From Sphingomonas astaxanthinifaciens DSM 22298 (GTDB lineage: Bacteria; Pseudomonadota; Alphaproteobacteria; Sphingomonadales; Sphingomonadaceae), in NCBI RefSeq assembly GCF_000711715.1, contig NZ_JONN01000001.1:1240001-1304000 (forward strand): a DNA stretch of 64,000 bases. Reading direction: 5' to 3'. Every line of letters begins with the position of its first letter. The stretch's first letter is position 1. Below the pieces are notes generated by a model that saw nothing but the letters and a program-made list of their open reading frames with translations, did not search any database and was not told the DNA's origin. The position numbers and the translations under genes are program-made. Shown here in pieces: positions 49,508 through 57,904 of this stretch.

Positions 49508-49804
49508 ATGACCAAGCAGGAACTGGTGCAGAAGATGCAGGACGCGGGCGCCTTCGTGCCGGGCAAGAAGGTCAAGCTCCACTTCGGCGACGAAGGCGCG
49601 ATCATGCTCGACGGCCAGAACAGCCAGGTCACCGAGGACGACGGCGCCGCCGACACCACGCTCAAGGTCAGCTGGGCCGACTGGGAAGCCATGGCCGCAG
49701 GCCAGCTCGACGGCATGACCGCCTTCATGACCGGCAAGCTCAAGGTCGAGGGCGACATGTCCAATGCCATGCAGCTCCAGGGCGTGCTGGCGAAGCTTCG
49801 CTAG
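49508..49804 (+). CDS. SCP2 sterol-binding domain protein
   Basis: The 98-aa protein is a single SCP2 (sterol carrier protein 2) domain, a lipid-binding alpha/beta fold. The markers are KVKLHFGDEGAIMLDGQ, DTTLKVSWADWEAMAAGQLDGMTAFMTGKLKVEGDMSNAMQLQ in successive motifs. The natural ligand in bacteria is unknown; fatty acyl-CoA or other lipids are likely. AAGGAG precedes the ATG. It lies 61 bp after pgsA, so co-expression with phospholipid synthesis is possible. Confidence 0.92.
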   Translation: MTKQELVQKMQDAGAFVPGKKVKLHFGDEGAIMLDGQNSQVTEDDGAADTTLKVSWADWEAMAAGQLDGMTAFMTGKLKVEGDMSNAMQLQGVLAKLR

Positions 49805-49817
49805 GCCACAGCCTCAT

Positions 49818-49863
49818 CAAGGGCCGCGTCCGCTCCCGACCGGGACGGATGCGGCCCTTTTCG
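49818..49863 (+). terminator. Intrinsic terminator after the SCP2 gene
   Basis: AGGGCCGC pairs with GCGGCCCTT, extended by an inner GTCC...GGAC stem, and ends in TTTTC. It also separates the convergent LytTR gene. Confidence 0.85.
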
Positions 49864-50664
49864 TCAGAGCCAGCCGCGCTGGCGCAGCGCCGGGACCCGG
49901 TCCCGCGACACCGGGGCTTCGAGCCCCCCACCCAGCCGCAGGAAGAGCCGGCGCCCGTCGCGCCGAACCCCCTCGACGGCGGCGCGGGCGATCCACCAGC
50001 TGCGGTGCACGCGCTCGCCCTCCACCCCTGACAATTCGCGCTCGGCATCGGCCATCCGCATCAGCAGCAGGTGCGAGCGTCCTTGCGGCCCGTGTGCGCG
50101 GACATAATGGTCCTCCATCTCGAGCGCCCGGAGCTCGCCCCGCCAATCGGGAGGAAGGCGGTCGAGGAAGGCGGGCCGTGACACGGGCGCGATCGGCGGC
50201 TGAGGCGAAGGCTCGGCCGGCAGAACGACAGGGCGCTTCTCCAGCGCCACGAAGAGGCCGGTGACGAGGGCTCCGACGATCGCGACGTTGAGATAGAGCG
50301 GGGCCAGGCCGCCGAGCGGCGGCATCCCGCCGCGGAGCGCTCCGTTCAGCCACGCGATCGCGAGCGTCCCCGGCAGGGCGGCCACCAGCACGGCGGCGAC
50401 CAGTGCCCCGGCCCGCGGCAGGTCGAGCGAGCGCACCGCCCAGTCGGCGAGAAAGACGATCGGCCGGAAGACGCAAAAGCCGACCAGCACGGCCGCCAGC
50501 CAATAGCCGAGCCGGTCGACGAAGCTGCCGTTGGCGAAGCTGCCGAACGGCCCGAGCGCCGCGAGGACGAGCCCGACCAGCGCGACGACGGCGAGGCTGA
50601 CCAGCCCCTCGCGCAGCCACCCTTTCGCCCCTCCCGACCGGTTCACGCTTCGCAAATCGTCCAC
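49864..50664 (-). CDS. Membrane-bound LytTR-type transcriptional regulator
   Basis: The 266-aa protein has four predicted membrane helices in the first 145 residues, then a Pro-rich linker and a LytTR DNA-binding domain from about residue 165. That domain shows ALEMEDHYVRAHGPQGRSHLLLMRMADAEREL (in parts) and VHRSWWIARAAVEGVRRDGRR. Most LytTR proteins are response regulators; this type instead links the domain directly to a membrane sensor, without a receiver domain. The GTG start at 50664 is 106 bp from the divergent DUF2306 gene, its most likely target. Confidence 0.88.
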   Translation of the reverse strand: MDDLRSVNRSGGAKGWLREGLVSLAVVALVGLVLAALGPFGSFANGSFVDRLGYWLAAVLVGFCVFRPIVFLADWAVRSLDLPRAGALVAAVLVAALPGTLAIAWLNGALRGGMPPLGGLAPLYLNVAIVGALVTGLFVALEKRPVVLPAEPSPQPPIAPVSRPAFLDRLPPDWRGELRALEMEDHYVRAHGPQGRSHLLLMRMADAERELSGVEGERVHRSWWIARAAVEGVRRDGRRLFLRLGGGLEAPVSRDRVPALRQRGWL

Positions 50665-50769
50665 TTGCCACCCCCGGCGAAATCCACTGCACGGCTAACG
50701 CAATCGCGCTTGCCGGAACAGGTCGTGGCTTCGCATCTCGTGCCGATCTCGACCAGACGGGGATTTGCC

Positions 50770-51303
50770 GTGACCGCCGCCGCCTTTATTCGACCCACCG
50801 CTCCCGCTCGCCCGCTCGACGAACGAGGCTGGGTCCGCCTCCTCATCGCCCTGTCGGCGACGCTGCTGACGGCAGTGCTGGTCTACGGGCTTGTCCGCTG
50901 GCTCGCCGGGATGGCACCGCCGACGCCGTGGGTCCGCGAAACGGCACTCGCCATCCATCTCGCGACGGTCATCCCGGCAATGCCGCTCGGCGCCTTCGTC
51001 CTGCTGACCCGCAAGGGGACCATCCGCCATCGCTGGCTCGGCGGGCTCTGGCTCGCCCTGATGCTGATCACGGCGGGCGTCAGCATCTTCATTCGCAACC
51101 TCAATCACGGAAGCTTCAGCCCAATCCACCTGCTGACGCTGGTGACGCTCATCTCCATTCCGCGGGCGTGGGCCGCCGCTCGGCGGCGCGACTTTGCCGC
51201 GCACCGCCGCCACATGCTGATCTTCTATACCGGCTCGATGCTGATCGCCGGCTTCTTCACCTTCCTGCCGGGCCGGACCATGTGGCAGTGGGCATTCGCT
51301 TGA
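50770..51303 (+). CDS. DUF2306 membrane protein
   Basis: The 177-aa protein has about five membrane helices and the DUF2306 features ETALAIHLATVIPAMPLGAFVLL, TIRHRWLGGLW, IRNLNHGSFSPIHLLTL and RRDFAAHRRHMLIFYTGSML in parts. The conserved His residues could bind haem or metal, but the function is unknown. I place the start at the GTG at 50770, with GGGGA upstream; the frame is open further upstream to 50665. It is divergent from the LytTR regulator. Confidence 0.82.
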   Translation: MTAAAFIRPTAPARPLDERGWVRLLIALSATLLTAVLVYGLVRWLAGMAPPTPWVRETALAIHLATVIPAMPLGAFVLLTRKGTIRHRWLGGLWLALMLITAGVSIFIRNLNHGSFSPIHLLTLVTLISIPRAWAAARRRDFAAHRRHMLIFYTGSMLIAGFFTFLPGRTMWQWAFA

Positions 51304-51422
51304 CGGTCGTCGCCCTTGCCCTTGCCGCGTCGGCGGACCACTACGCCGGCGGTGACGCGGTCGGCCGGGAAGTTGAAAAGCGATTCAACTTTGCCTAGTC
51401 GGACGGCCGTTCAGGAGGGTTG

Positions 51423-52133
51423 ATGGCCAACAAGATCTATCCCGATGCCGCAAGCGCGCTCGACGGGCTGCTTCACGACGGCATGACCATCGCGGCGGGC
51501 GGCTTTGGCCTCTGCGGAATCCCCGAGCGGCTGATCGACGCGATCGTCGCGAGCGGCGTCACCGGCCTGACCGTCGCCTCCAACAATGCCGGGATCGACA
51601 ACGAGGGCCTCGGCAAGCTCCTGCGCACCCGCCAGATCGCCAAGATGATCTCGTCCTACGTCGGCGAGAACAAGGAATTCGAGCGCCAGTATCTCGCCGG
51701 CGAGCTCGAGGTCGAATTCTGCCCCCAGGGCACGCTTGCCGAGCGGATGCGGGCGGGCGGCGCGGGCATCCCCGGCTTCTACACCAAGACCGGCGTCGGA
51801 ACGAAGGTCGCCGAAGGCAAGGAAGTGAAGAGCTTCGACGGCGAGGACTATATCCTCGAGCGCGGGATCCGCGCCGACCTCGCCATCATCAAGGGCTGGA
51901 AGGCCGACGAGGCGGGCAATCTCGTCTTCCGCAAGACCGCGCGCAACTTCAACGCGCCCGCCGCCACCTGCGGCCGGATCTGCGTCGCCGAAGTGGAGGA
52001 GATCGTGCCCGTCGGCAGCCTCGATCCCGACGCCATCCACCTGCCTGGCGTCTATGTGAAGCGCCTCGTCCTGGGTGCGCCCTACGACAAGAAGATCGAA
52101 TTCCGCACCGTCCGCAGCCGGGAGACCGCGTGA
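51423..52133 (+). CDS. scoA: 3-oxoacid CoA-transferase subunit A
   Basis: This is the alpha subunit of a succinyl-CoA:3-ketoacid CoA transferase, which moves CoA from succinyl-CoA to acetoacetate or a related acid in ketone-body use. The 236-aa protein has [57 protein letters not shown] in parts, [25 protein letters not shown] in parts and [24 protein letters not shown] in parts. Start ATG 51423 is preceded by AGGAGGG. It overlaps scoB by one base (TGATG). Confidence 0.95.
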   Translation: MANKIYPDAASALDGLLHDGMTIAAGGFGLCGIPERLIDAIVASGVTGLTVASNNAGIDNEGLGKLLRTRQIAKMISSYVGENKEFERQYLAGELEVEFCPQGTLAERMRAGGAGIPGFYTKTGVGTKVAEGKEVKSFDGEDYILERGIRADLAIIKGWKADEAGNLVFRKTARNFNAPAATCGRICVAEVEEIVPVGSLDPDAIHLPGVYVKRLVLGAPYDKKIEFRTVRSRETA

Positions 52134-52768
52134 TGCCCTGGACCCGTGACGACATGGCCGCCCGCGCCGCCAAGGAATTGCGCGACGGCTTCTACGTGAA
52201 CCTCGGCATCGGCATCCCGACGCTGGTCGCCAACCACATCCCGCAGGGGCTCGAGGTCACCCTCCAGTCCGAGAACGGCATGCTCGGCATCGGCCCCTTC
52301 CCCTATGAGGACGAGGTCGACCCTGACCTCATCAACGCCGGCAAGCAGACGATCAGCGAGCTTCCCTCGTCGAGCTATTTCAGCAGCGCCGACAGCTTCG
52401 CGATGATCCGCGGCGGGCATATCGACCTCACGGTGCTAGGCGCGATGGAGGTCAGCGAAGGCGGCGACATCGCCAACTGGATGATCCCGGGCAAGATGAT
52501 CAAGGGCATGGGCGGGGCGATGGACCTCGTCGCCGGCGTCAAGAAGATCATCGTCGTGATGGAGCATAACGCCAAAGACGGCAGCCCCAAGTTCATCCCG
52601 GCCTGCACGCTTCCGCTGACCGGCAAGAACGTGGTCGACATGATCATCACCGATCTTGCCGTCTTCCAGCGCCCCGACCACGCCAGCCCCTTCCGGCTGA
52701 TCGAGACGGCACCGGGCGTGAGCGCCGACGAGGTCAAGGCCAAGACGACGGCGCATTACGAAGGCTGA
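52133..52768 (+). CDS. scoB: 3-oxoacid CoA-transferase subunit B
   Basis: This is the beta subunit of the CoA transferase. The 211-aa protein has [16 protein letters not shown], the catalytic Glu in [56 protein letters not shown] and [19 protein letters not shown]. Subunit A and B genes overlap by one base, so they are made in equal amounts. An S41-type peptidase gene follows after 22 bp. Confidence 0.95.
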   Translation: MPWTRDDMAARAAKELRDGFYVNLGIGIPTLVANHIPQGLEVTLQSENGMLGIGPFPYEDEVDPDLINAGKQTISELPSSSYFSSADSFAMIRGGHIDLTVLGAMEVSEGGDIANWMIPGKMIKGMGGAMDLVAGVKKIIVVMEHNAKDGSPKFIPACTLPLTGKNVVDMIITDLAVFQRPDHASPFRLIETAPGVSADEVKAKTTAHYEG

Positions 52769-52790
52769 CGGCCGCAAGGGGGCCGACGGG

Positions 52791-54287
52791 ATGACGGGCA
52801 ATGGCGGGAAGGCCGCACTGGCGCTGCTCGTCGGGGCGGCGCTCGCCGGGGCCGCTCCGCCGGCCGAGCGTGAATGGGGGGCGCTTCTCGCCAGTGACGC
52901 CAAGGCGCTCCACGACGACATCGCCGCCAACCACCCCGGCCCGGTCAACAGCCTCGACCCCGGCTTCGCCGCCAATAACGACCGCCAGCTTGCCATCGCG
53001 CTCGAGCGGGCCAGGACCGCGCGCTCCTACGCCGATTATTATTTCCCGCTGCGCATCTACGTCTCGTCCTTCGACGATGGGCACATGGGCTTCGGCGCGG
53101 TCGGCGACACGCCCAACGACCTTCGCTGGCCGGGCTTCGCCACCCGCTACGACGGGCGCGGCAGGATCGTGGTCGGGACCGACGAGCCCGGGCAGGCGGT
53201 GCCCAAGGGCGCCGAACTGCTGGGCTGCGATCGCCTGAGCGCGGCGGCCTATGCCGAGGCGACGCTGGGCAGGATGTGGGGGCGCTGGCAGCTCGAGGCA
53301 CAGCAGCAGCGCTTGGGCTACCTGCTCTTCATCGACGAAGGCAGCAACCTCGTTCCGATCGCCAAACAGTGCCGTTTCGCCGTCGCCGGCAAGGCGCGCA
53401 CCGTCGACCTCGACTGGCGTCCGCTACCGGTCGAGCGGATGGCCGGGCTGACCGAATTGCTTCGCGGGGCGGGCCGGCGCGACTTCGGCGCGCGCACGGG
53501 AGTCGGCGGCCTCCGCTGGCTCGCCATCCCGTCGTTCAGCGGATCGCCCGGCTCGGCCGCCGCCAAGGCGCTGCCGCCGCTCATCGAGACGCTCAAGAGC
53601 GAGCGGACGGCATGGCTCGCGGCGCCCGCCATCGTGCTGGACGTGCGCGGCAACGGCGGCGGCTCGTCCGACTGGTCGCGGCAGATCGCCGAGGCGATCT
53701 GGGGCAAGGACGCCCTCGCCGCCCTCCCGCAGGACGAGGACGTCACCACCGACTGGCGCGCCTCGCCCGCCAATCTCGCCGAAATCGCCGCTGCCTATGC
53801 CGAGCGCCGTGGCACCGACGGCTTTTCGCTCGAGGCCGACGGCTGGTTCCGCTCGGTAATCGCCGGGCTCGGCACCGCGATCGGCCGCAAGCAGCCGCTG
53901 TGGCGCTTCGCTGACATCGACGCCGCGCCCGCCGCCGCGCCGCCACCGACGCCGGTCCCGCCCCGGCCCGCGCCCTTGCCGCGCCCGGTCTATGTCCTGA
54001 CCGATTCCACGTGCGCCTCGGCCTGCCTCGACGCGGTCGACCTGTGGACCGCGCTCGGCGCCCTCCAGCTCGGCCGGCCGACCAGCGCCGACACGCTCTA
54101 CATGGAGATCCGCGACCGCACGCTACCCTCGGGCCTGACAAGCATCAGTGTGCCGATGAAGGTCTATCGCGGCCGGACGCGCGGGGCCAACCAGCCGGCC
54201 ATCCCCAAGGTCCGCTTCGCCGGCGACATCGCCGACACGCCCGCCCTCGAGCGCTGGGTGGCCGGCCTTGCCGCGAACCGCCGCTAG
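52791..54287 (+). CDS. S41-like serine peptidase, exported
   Basis: The 498-aa protein has a signal peptide (ALALLVGAALAGAAPPAE). The C-terminal half carries DVRGNGGGSSDWSRQIAEAI and the nucleophile region VYVLTDSTCASACLDAVD, in which the Ser of the CASAC segment fits the S41/C-terminal-processing peptidase pattern. There is no clear PDZ domain. The N-terminal 220 residues resemble the tail-specific protease core but are divergent. The substrate is unknown. It overlaps the small lipoprotein gene that follows by 20 bp. Confidence 0.82.
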   Translation: MTGNGGKAALALLVGAALAGAAPPAEREWGALLASDAKALHDDIAANHPGPVNSLDPGFAANNDRQLAIALERARTARSYADYYFPLRIYVSSFDDGHMGFGAVGDTPNDLRWPGFATRYDGRGRIVVGTDEPGQAVPKGAELLGCDRLSAAAYAEATLGRMWGRWQLEAQQQRLGYLLFIDEGSNLVPIAKQCRFAVAGKARTVDLDWRPLPVERMAGLTELLRGAGRRDFGARTGVGGLRWLAIPSFSGSPGSAAAKALPPLIETLKSERTAWLAAPAIVLDVRGNGGGSSDWSRQIAEAIWGKDALAALPQDEDVTTDWRASPANLAEIAAAYAERRGTDGFSLEADGWFRSVIAGLGTAIGRKQPLWRFADIDAAPAAAPPPTPVPPRPAPLPRPVYVLTDSTCASACLDAVDLWTALGALQLGRPTSADTLYMEIRDRTLPSGLTSISVPMKVYRGRTRGANQPAIPKVRFAGDIADTPALERWVAGLAANRR

Positions 54288-54564
54288 GCCGCTCGCCGCG
54301 GCGCTGGCGCTGCTGCTCGCCGCCTGCGCGCCCGCCGCGCCAACGGTCATCGACGGATCCTCGGCCGAACGATTCGCCGAGACGACCGAGCAAGCCCGCC
54401 GCGACCTGTCGGTGAGCGACCGGCTCGACTTCGATCGCGCGATCGCGACGGTGCCGACCCGCCGATTTTCTGCCCCCGACGCCGACCGATTGCGCCGCAC
54501 GACCTTCGACGGCATGACCGCCGCGCAGGTGGTCGAGGATTACCGCCGCCGGGGGAATCGATGA
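54268..54564 (+). CDS. Small lipoprotein, DUF6694-like
   Basis: The 98-aa protein begins with a lipoprotein signal (AAALALLLAAC) and then has TVIDGSSAERFAETTEQARRDLS and FDRAIATVP, ending with TFDGMTAAQVVEDYR. The IDGSS pattern resembles DUF6694, a family of small bacterial lipoproteins of unknown role. The TTG start at 54268 lies inside the end of the peptidase gene. The stop overlaps the GST start as ATGA. Confidence 0.72.
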   Translation: MPRTAARPLAAALALLLAACAPAAPTVIDGSSAERFAETTEQARRDLSVSDRLDFDRAIATVPTRRFSAPDADRLRRTTFDGMTAAQVVEDYRRRGNR

Positions 54565-55253
54565 AGCTCGTCATTGCCAACAAGAATTATTCCAGCTGGT
54601 CGCTGCGCCCGTGGGTGCTGATGACCGCGCTCGGGATCCCGTTCGAGGAAGAGCAGGTCCCCTTCGCCGGCCTCGACAATTACGACGAATTTCGCCGCTT
54701 CAGTCCCAGCGGGCAGGTCCCGGTGCTGATCGACGGTGCGCGCACGATCTGGGACAGCCTCGCCATCACGCTTTATCTTGGCGAGCGTTTCCCGGCCGTA
54801 TGGCCGAGCGACGCCGATGCCCGCGCCTGGGCGATGTGTGCCGCGGCCGAGATGCACGGCGGCTTTTCCGCGCTGCGGTCCGACTGCTGCATGAACGTCG
54901 GGGTTCGGGTCAGCCCGCGCCCGCCCCGCCCGGCCCTGCAGCGTGACGTCGCCCGCATCGCCGAGCTGTTCGAGGAGGGCCTGACCCGCTTCGGCGGCCC
55001 CTTCCTCGCCGGTGCCGACTTCACCGCCGCCGACGCCTTCTTCGCGCCCGTGGTCTTCCGGATCCGCACCTATGGCCTCGCCATGGGCCCGCTCGGGAGC
55101 GCCTGGGTCGAGCGGATGCTTGCCCTTCCCGCGATGCGCGCCTGGGAGGAAGCCGCGCTTGCCGAAACCTATCGCGAAGAGGGTCACGAGGACGAACTTG
55201 CCGCCGCCGGCCTCATCACCGCGGACTTTCGCACCACCACCCAGACCTGTTGA
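54561..55253 (+). CDS. Glutathione S-transferase family protein
   Basis: The 230-aa protein has a thioredoxin-like N-terminal domain beginning LVIANKNYSSWSLRPWVLM, with SGQVPVLIDG and the gamma-Glu-binding WDSLAITLYLGER, and an all-helical C-terminal domain with FLAGADFTAADAFFAPV. The SSWSLRPW start puts it in a bacterial GST branch that uses Ser near the active site. The role could be detoxification; no substrate is evident. It overlaps the lipoprotein gene by 4 bp and precedes a quinone oxidoreductase by 10 bp. Confidence 0.92.
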   Translation: MKLVIANKNYSSWSLRPWVLMTALGIPFEEEQVPFAGLDNYDEFRRFSPSGQVPVLIDGARTIWDSLAITLYLGERFPAVWPSDADARAWAMCAAAEMHGGFSALRSDCCMNVGVRVSPRPPRPALQRDVARIAELFEEGLTRFGGPFLAGADFTAADAFFAPVVFRIRTYGLAMGPLGSAWVERMLALPAMRAWEEAALAETYREEGHEDELAAAGLITADFRTTTQTC

Positions 55254-55263
55254 GGACCGACCT

Positions 55264-56259
55264 ATGAAAGCCCTTCTCTCCAACGCCCCCGGTGGTCCCG
55301 ACACGCTCGAACTCGCCGACCTTCCCGATCCCTCTCCGGGCAAGGGCGAGCTGCTGGTCCGCGTCCGTGCGGCGGCGATCAACTATCCCGACGTCCTCAT
55401 CATCGAGGACAAGTATCAGATGCGCCCGCCGCGCCCCTTCGCCCCCGGCGGCGAGATTGCGGGCGAGGTGATCGGGATCGGCGACGGCGTCGAGGGCTGG
55501 GCCATCGGCGACCGGCTGATCGCGGTCCCGGGTTTCGGCGGCCTCGTCGAACAGATCGTCATCCCCGCCAGCTCGGCCTTCCGACTGCCGGCCAGCCGCA
55601 GCTTTACCGAGGGCGCGGCGCTGCTGCTCACCTACGCGACCTCGATCCACGCGCTGTGGGACCGGGGGCAACTGAAGGCGGGCGAGACCCTGCTCGTGCT
55701 CGGCGCGGCCGGCGGCGTGGGCCTCGCGGCGATCGAGCTCGGCAAGGCCCGCGGCGCACGCGTCGTCGCCGCCGTCTCGAGCGAGGACAAGGCCGCCGCC
55801 GCGCGCGAGGCCGGGGCCGACGAGACCCTCGTCTATCCGCGCGGACCCTTCGACAAGGACGGCAGCAAGGCGCTCGCCGAGCAGTTCAAGGCCGCGGTCG
55901 GTCCCAATGGCGCCGACGTCATCTACGATCCGGTCGGCGGCGACTATTGCGAGCCCGCGCTGCGCGCGATCGCCTGGGAAGGTCGCTACCTCGTGGTCGG
56001 TTTCCCGGCCGGCATTCCGCGGCTTCCGCTCAACCTCACCCTGCTCAAGAGCTGCGACGTGCGCGGGGTTTTCTGGGGTGCCTTCGCGGCGCGGGATCCC
56101 CGCGCCAACCAGGCCCATGTCGAGGAATTGTTCGCGCTGTGGGACGCGGGCAAGATCGCGCCGAAGGTCAGCGCCACCTACCCGCTCGAGCGGGCCGGCG
56201 AGGCGATCGCGTCGCTTGCTGCGCGCCAGGTGATCGGGAAGGTGGTGGTCGAGGTCTGA
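55264..56259 (+). CDS. NADPH:quinone oxidoreductase family protein (zinc-less MDR)
   Basis: The 331-aa medium-chain reductase lacks the zinc-binding Cys/His set. It has AAAINYPDVLIIEDKYQ, FAPGGEIAGEVIGIGDGVEGWAIGDR in parts, the NADPH loop LVLGAAGGVGLAAIELGKARGARV in parts, and YDPVGGDYCEPALRAIAWEGRYLVVGFPAG in parts. These are the marks of quinone oxidoreductases and enone reductases of the QorA type. It starts with an ATG 10 bp after the GST gene, forming a possible redox operon. Confidence 0.93.
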   Translation: MKALLSNAPGGPDTLELADLPDPSPGKGELLVRVRAAAINYPDVLIIEDKYQMRPPRPFAPGGEIAGEVIGIGDGVEGWAIGDRLIAVPGFGGLVEQIVIPASSAFRLPASRSFTEGAALLLTYATSIHALWDRGQLKAGETLLVLGAAGGVGLAAIELGKARGARVVAAVSSEDKAAAAREAGADETLVYPRGPFDKDGSKALAEQFKAAVGPNGADVIYDPVGGDYCEPALRAIAWEGRYLVVGFPAGIPRLPLNLTLLKSCDVRGVFWGAFAARDPRANQAHVEELFALWDAGKIAPKVSATYPLERAGEAIASLAARQVIGKVVVEV

Positions 56260-56263
56260 GGGC

Positions 56264-56617
56264 CTAGCGACCCATCGGCTGGCCCTTGGCCGCCGCGGCT
56301 GCGTTCGCCCGAAGCGTCGTGATTGCGTCGATCACGCCCTGCCGCCCCTCGGCGATCCCGTCATCATATTCCTTCTGCGCCGCCGCCTTCTCGGCATCGG
56401 GGACCTTTTCGAGGATGCTCGCGAAGGCCGCGTCGAGGCCGGCCTTCTCCGCCCCGCACTGGCCGATCAGCGCGTCCGCCGCGGCTTCGGGACTGAGCTC
56501 CGCCGGCGCGGTCGCAAGCTTGCCGCGGATGCAGCCGCTGAAGGCCCTCGCGGCGTTCGCGATCGGCTCGGCCGGCGCGGACTGGGCGAGGGAGGCGGCA
56601 AGGAACAGGATCAGCAC
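56264..56617 (-). CDS. Hypothetical exported protein
   Basis: I do not recognise this 117-aa protein. A GTG start at 56617 with GGAGG upstream gives a short signal peptide (MLILFLAASLAQSAPAEP). The mature protein is helical, Ala/Glu/Lys-rich, with two Cys (FSGCIRG and GQCGAE) that may pair. It is convergent with the quinone oxidoreductase gene, with 4 bp between the stops. Confidence 0.7.
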   Translation of the reverse strand: MLILFLAASLAQSAPAEPIANAARAFSGCIRGKLATAPAELSPEAAADALIGQCGAEKAGLDAAFASILEKVPDAEKAAAQKEYDDGIAEGRQGVIDAITTLRANAAAAAKGQPMGR

Positions 56618-56743
56618 GGGACTTTCCTCCGACGCGGGGGTGGTCCCGTGTGTGGACCCCCTCCCCACCCCGTGCAAGCGCCCGCATTGCGCCAGCCACC
56701 GCGCCCGCCTATCTCGGCCCCATCAATATTGCGGGAGCAGCAT

Positions 56744-57070
56744 GTGACCACCTTCGACGATCGTGAACGCGCCTACGAAAGCAAGTTCGCGCATGACGAG
56801 GAGATGAAGTTCCGGGTCATCGCCCGGCGCAACAAGCTGCTCGGTCACTGGGCCGCCGGCCTGATGAAGCTCTCGCCGGTCGAGGCCGAGGCCTATGCCA
56901 AGGAAGTCGTCCGCGCCGAATTCGAGGAAGCCGGCGACGAGGACGTGATCCGCAAGCTGCTGGGCGACCTCACCGCCGCCAATGTCGAGATCGACGAGGC
57001 CGCGATCCGCCAGGCGCTCGAGGACAAGCAGGTCGAGGCCCGCCGCCAGCTGATGGAAGCGCAGGGCTGA
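56744..57070 (+). CDS. DUF1476 protein, F1-ATPase zeta inhibitor subunit
   Basis: The 108-aa helical protein starts TTFDDRERAYESKFAHDEEM and contains FRVIARRNKLLGHWAAGLM and AEAYAKEVVRAEFEEAGDEDV in parts. It matches DUF1476, the alphaproteobacterial zeta subunit that blocks ATP hydrolysis by F1-ATPase in Paracoccus. Whether inhibition is active in a sphingomonad is not known from sequence; its basic and acidic N-terminal segment is kept. GTG start at 56744 with GGGAG upstream. It precedes bolA by 4 bp. Confidence 0.92.
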   Translation: MTTFDDRERAYESKFAHDEEMKFRVIARRNKLLGHWAAGLMKLSPVEAEAYAKEVVRAEFEEAGDEDVIRKLLGDLTAANVEIDEAAIRQALEDKQVEARRQLMEAQG

Positions 57071-57074
57071 TTCC

Positions 57075-57311
57075 ATGCCAATGGCCGCCACCGAGATCGA
57101 AGCGCTGATCCGCGCCGCGCTGCCCGACGCGCAGGTCGAGATCCGCGACCTCGCCGGCGACGGCGATCATTATGCGGCGACCGTGGTGAGCGCGGCCTTT
57201 GCCGGCATGCCGCGCGTTCGTCAGCACCAACTGGTTTACCGGGCGCTCGGCGGGCGCATGGGGGGCGAACTGCACGCCCTCCAGCTGACCACCGCGACCC
57301 CGCAGGAGTAG
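57075..57311 (+). CDS. bolA: BolA family protein
   Basis: The 78-aa protein has the BolA fold: [20 protein letters not shown], then [29 protein letters not shown] in parts, with the conserved His in RQHQLVY. BolA/IbaG proteins pair with monothiol glutaredoxins to handle iron-sulfur clusters. The next gene, 5 bp downstream, is exactly such a glutaredoxin, so the pair probably works as a complex. Confidence 0.94.
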   Translation: MPMAATEIEALIRAALPDAQVEIRDLAGDGDHYAATVVSAAFAGMPRVRQHQLVYRALGGRMGGELHALQLTTATPQE

Positions 57312-57316
57312 AAGAA

Positions 57317-57631
57317 ATGAGCGACGTGAACGAGCGCATCGACGCTTTGGTCAAGGGCAACGACGTAGTGCTCTTCATGAAGGGCACCGCGCTCTTCCCG
57401 CAATGCGGTTTCTCGAGCCGGGCGATCGCCATCCTCGAGCATTTCGGCGTCCCCTACGAGACCGTCGACGTGCTCCAGGACCAGGAAATCCGCCAGGGCA
57501 TCAAGGAATATAGCGACTGGCCGACCATCCCCCAGCTCTACGTCAAGGGCGAGTTCGTCGGCGGATCGGACATCATGATGGAGATGTTCGAGAGCGGCGA
57601 ACTCAAGAGCCTGGTCGGCGCGCCCGCCTGA
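57317..57631 (+). CDS. grxD: Monothiol glutaredoxin Grx4
   Basis: The 104-aa protein has [18 protein letters not shown], with the CGFS active site (Cys30) of class II glutaredoxins, [19 protein letters not shown] and the glutathione-binding TIPQ. Class II glutaredoxins bind [2Fe-2S] clusters and deliver them to partners such as BolA. It lies directly after bolA, and an inverted repeat at 57667 ends the operon. Confidence 0.97.
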   Translation: MSDVNERIDALVKGNDVVLFMKGTALFPQCGFSSRAIAILEHFGVPYETVDVLQDQEIRQGIKEYSDWPTIPQLYVKGEFVGGSDIMMEMFESGELKSLVGAPA

Positions 57632-57666
57632 TTGCGGCCACAGAAACGCGCTAGCCAGAAACAAGA

Positions 57667-57714
57667 AGGGGCGGCGAGACGGGACCAGAAACCGTCTTGC
57701 CGCCCCTCTGTTTG
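57667..57714 (+). terminator. Inverted repeat / terminator after grxD
   Basis: GGGGCGGCGAGACGG and CCGTCTTGCCGCCCC pair with one mismatch over 15 bp around a 9-nt loop and are followed by TCTGTTT. It closes the DUF1476-bolA-grxD operon. Confidence 0.8.
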
Positions 57715-57904
57715 GCGTGGAACCAAAGTGGACGCCATACAAGAAGCAGATGGCGTGCCAGTTTCTGTACAGCTTCGGTTTTCTGCGGTTTTTTGAAAAG
57801 AGGCTCTTCGTGACGCTCGGCAGGATGTCAACAATTCCGACAGGTTCGGCCCGGGCCGTCGCCGCGACCGGCACTTTGTCCGCGCTTGCGCATTGGGTGC
57901 GCGC

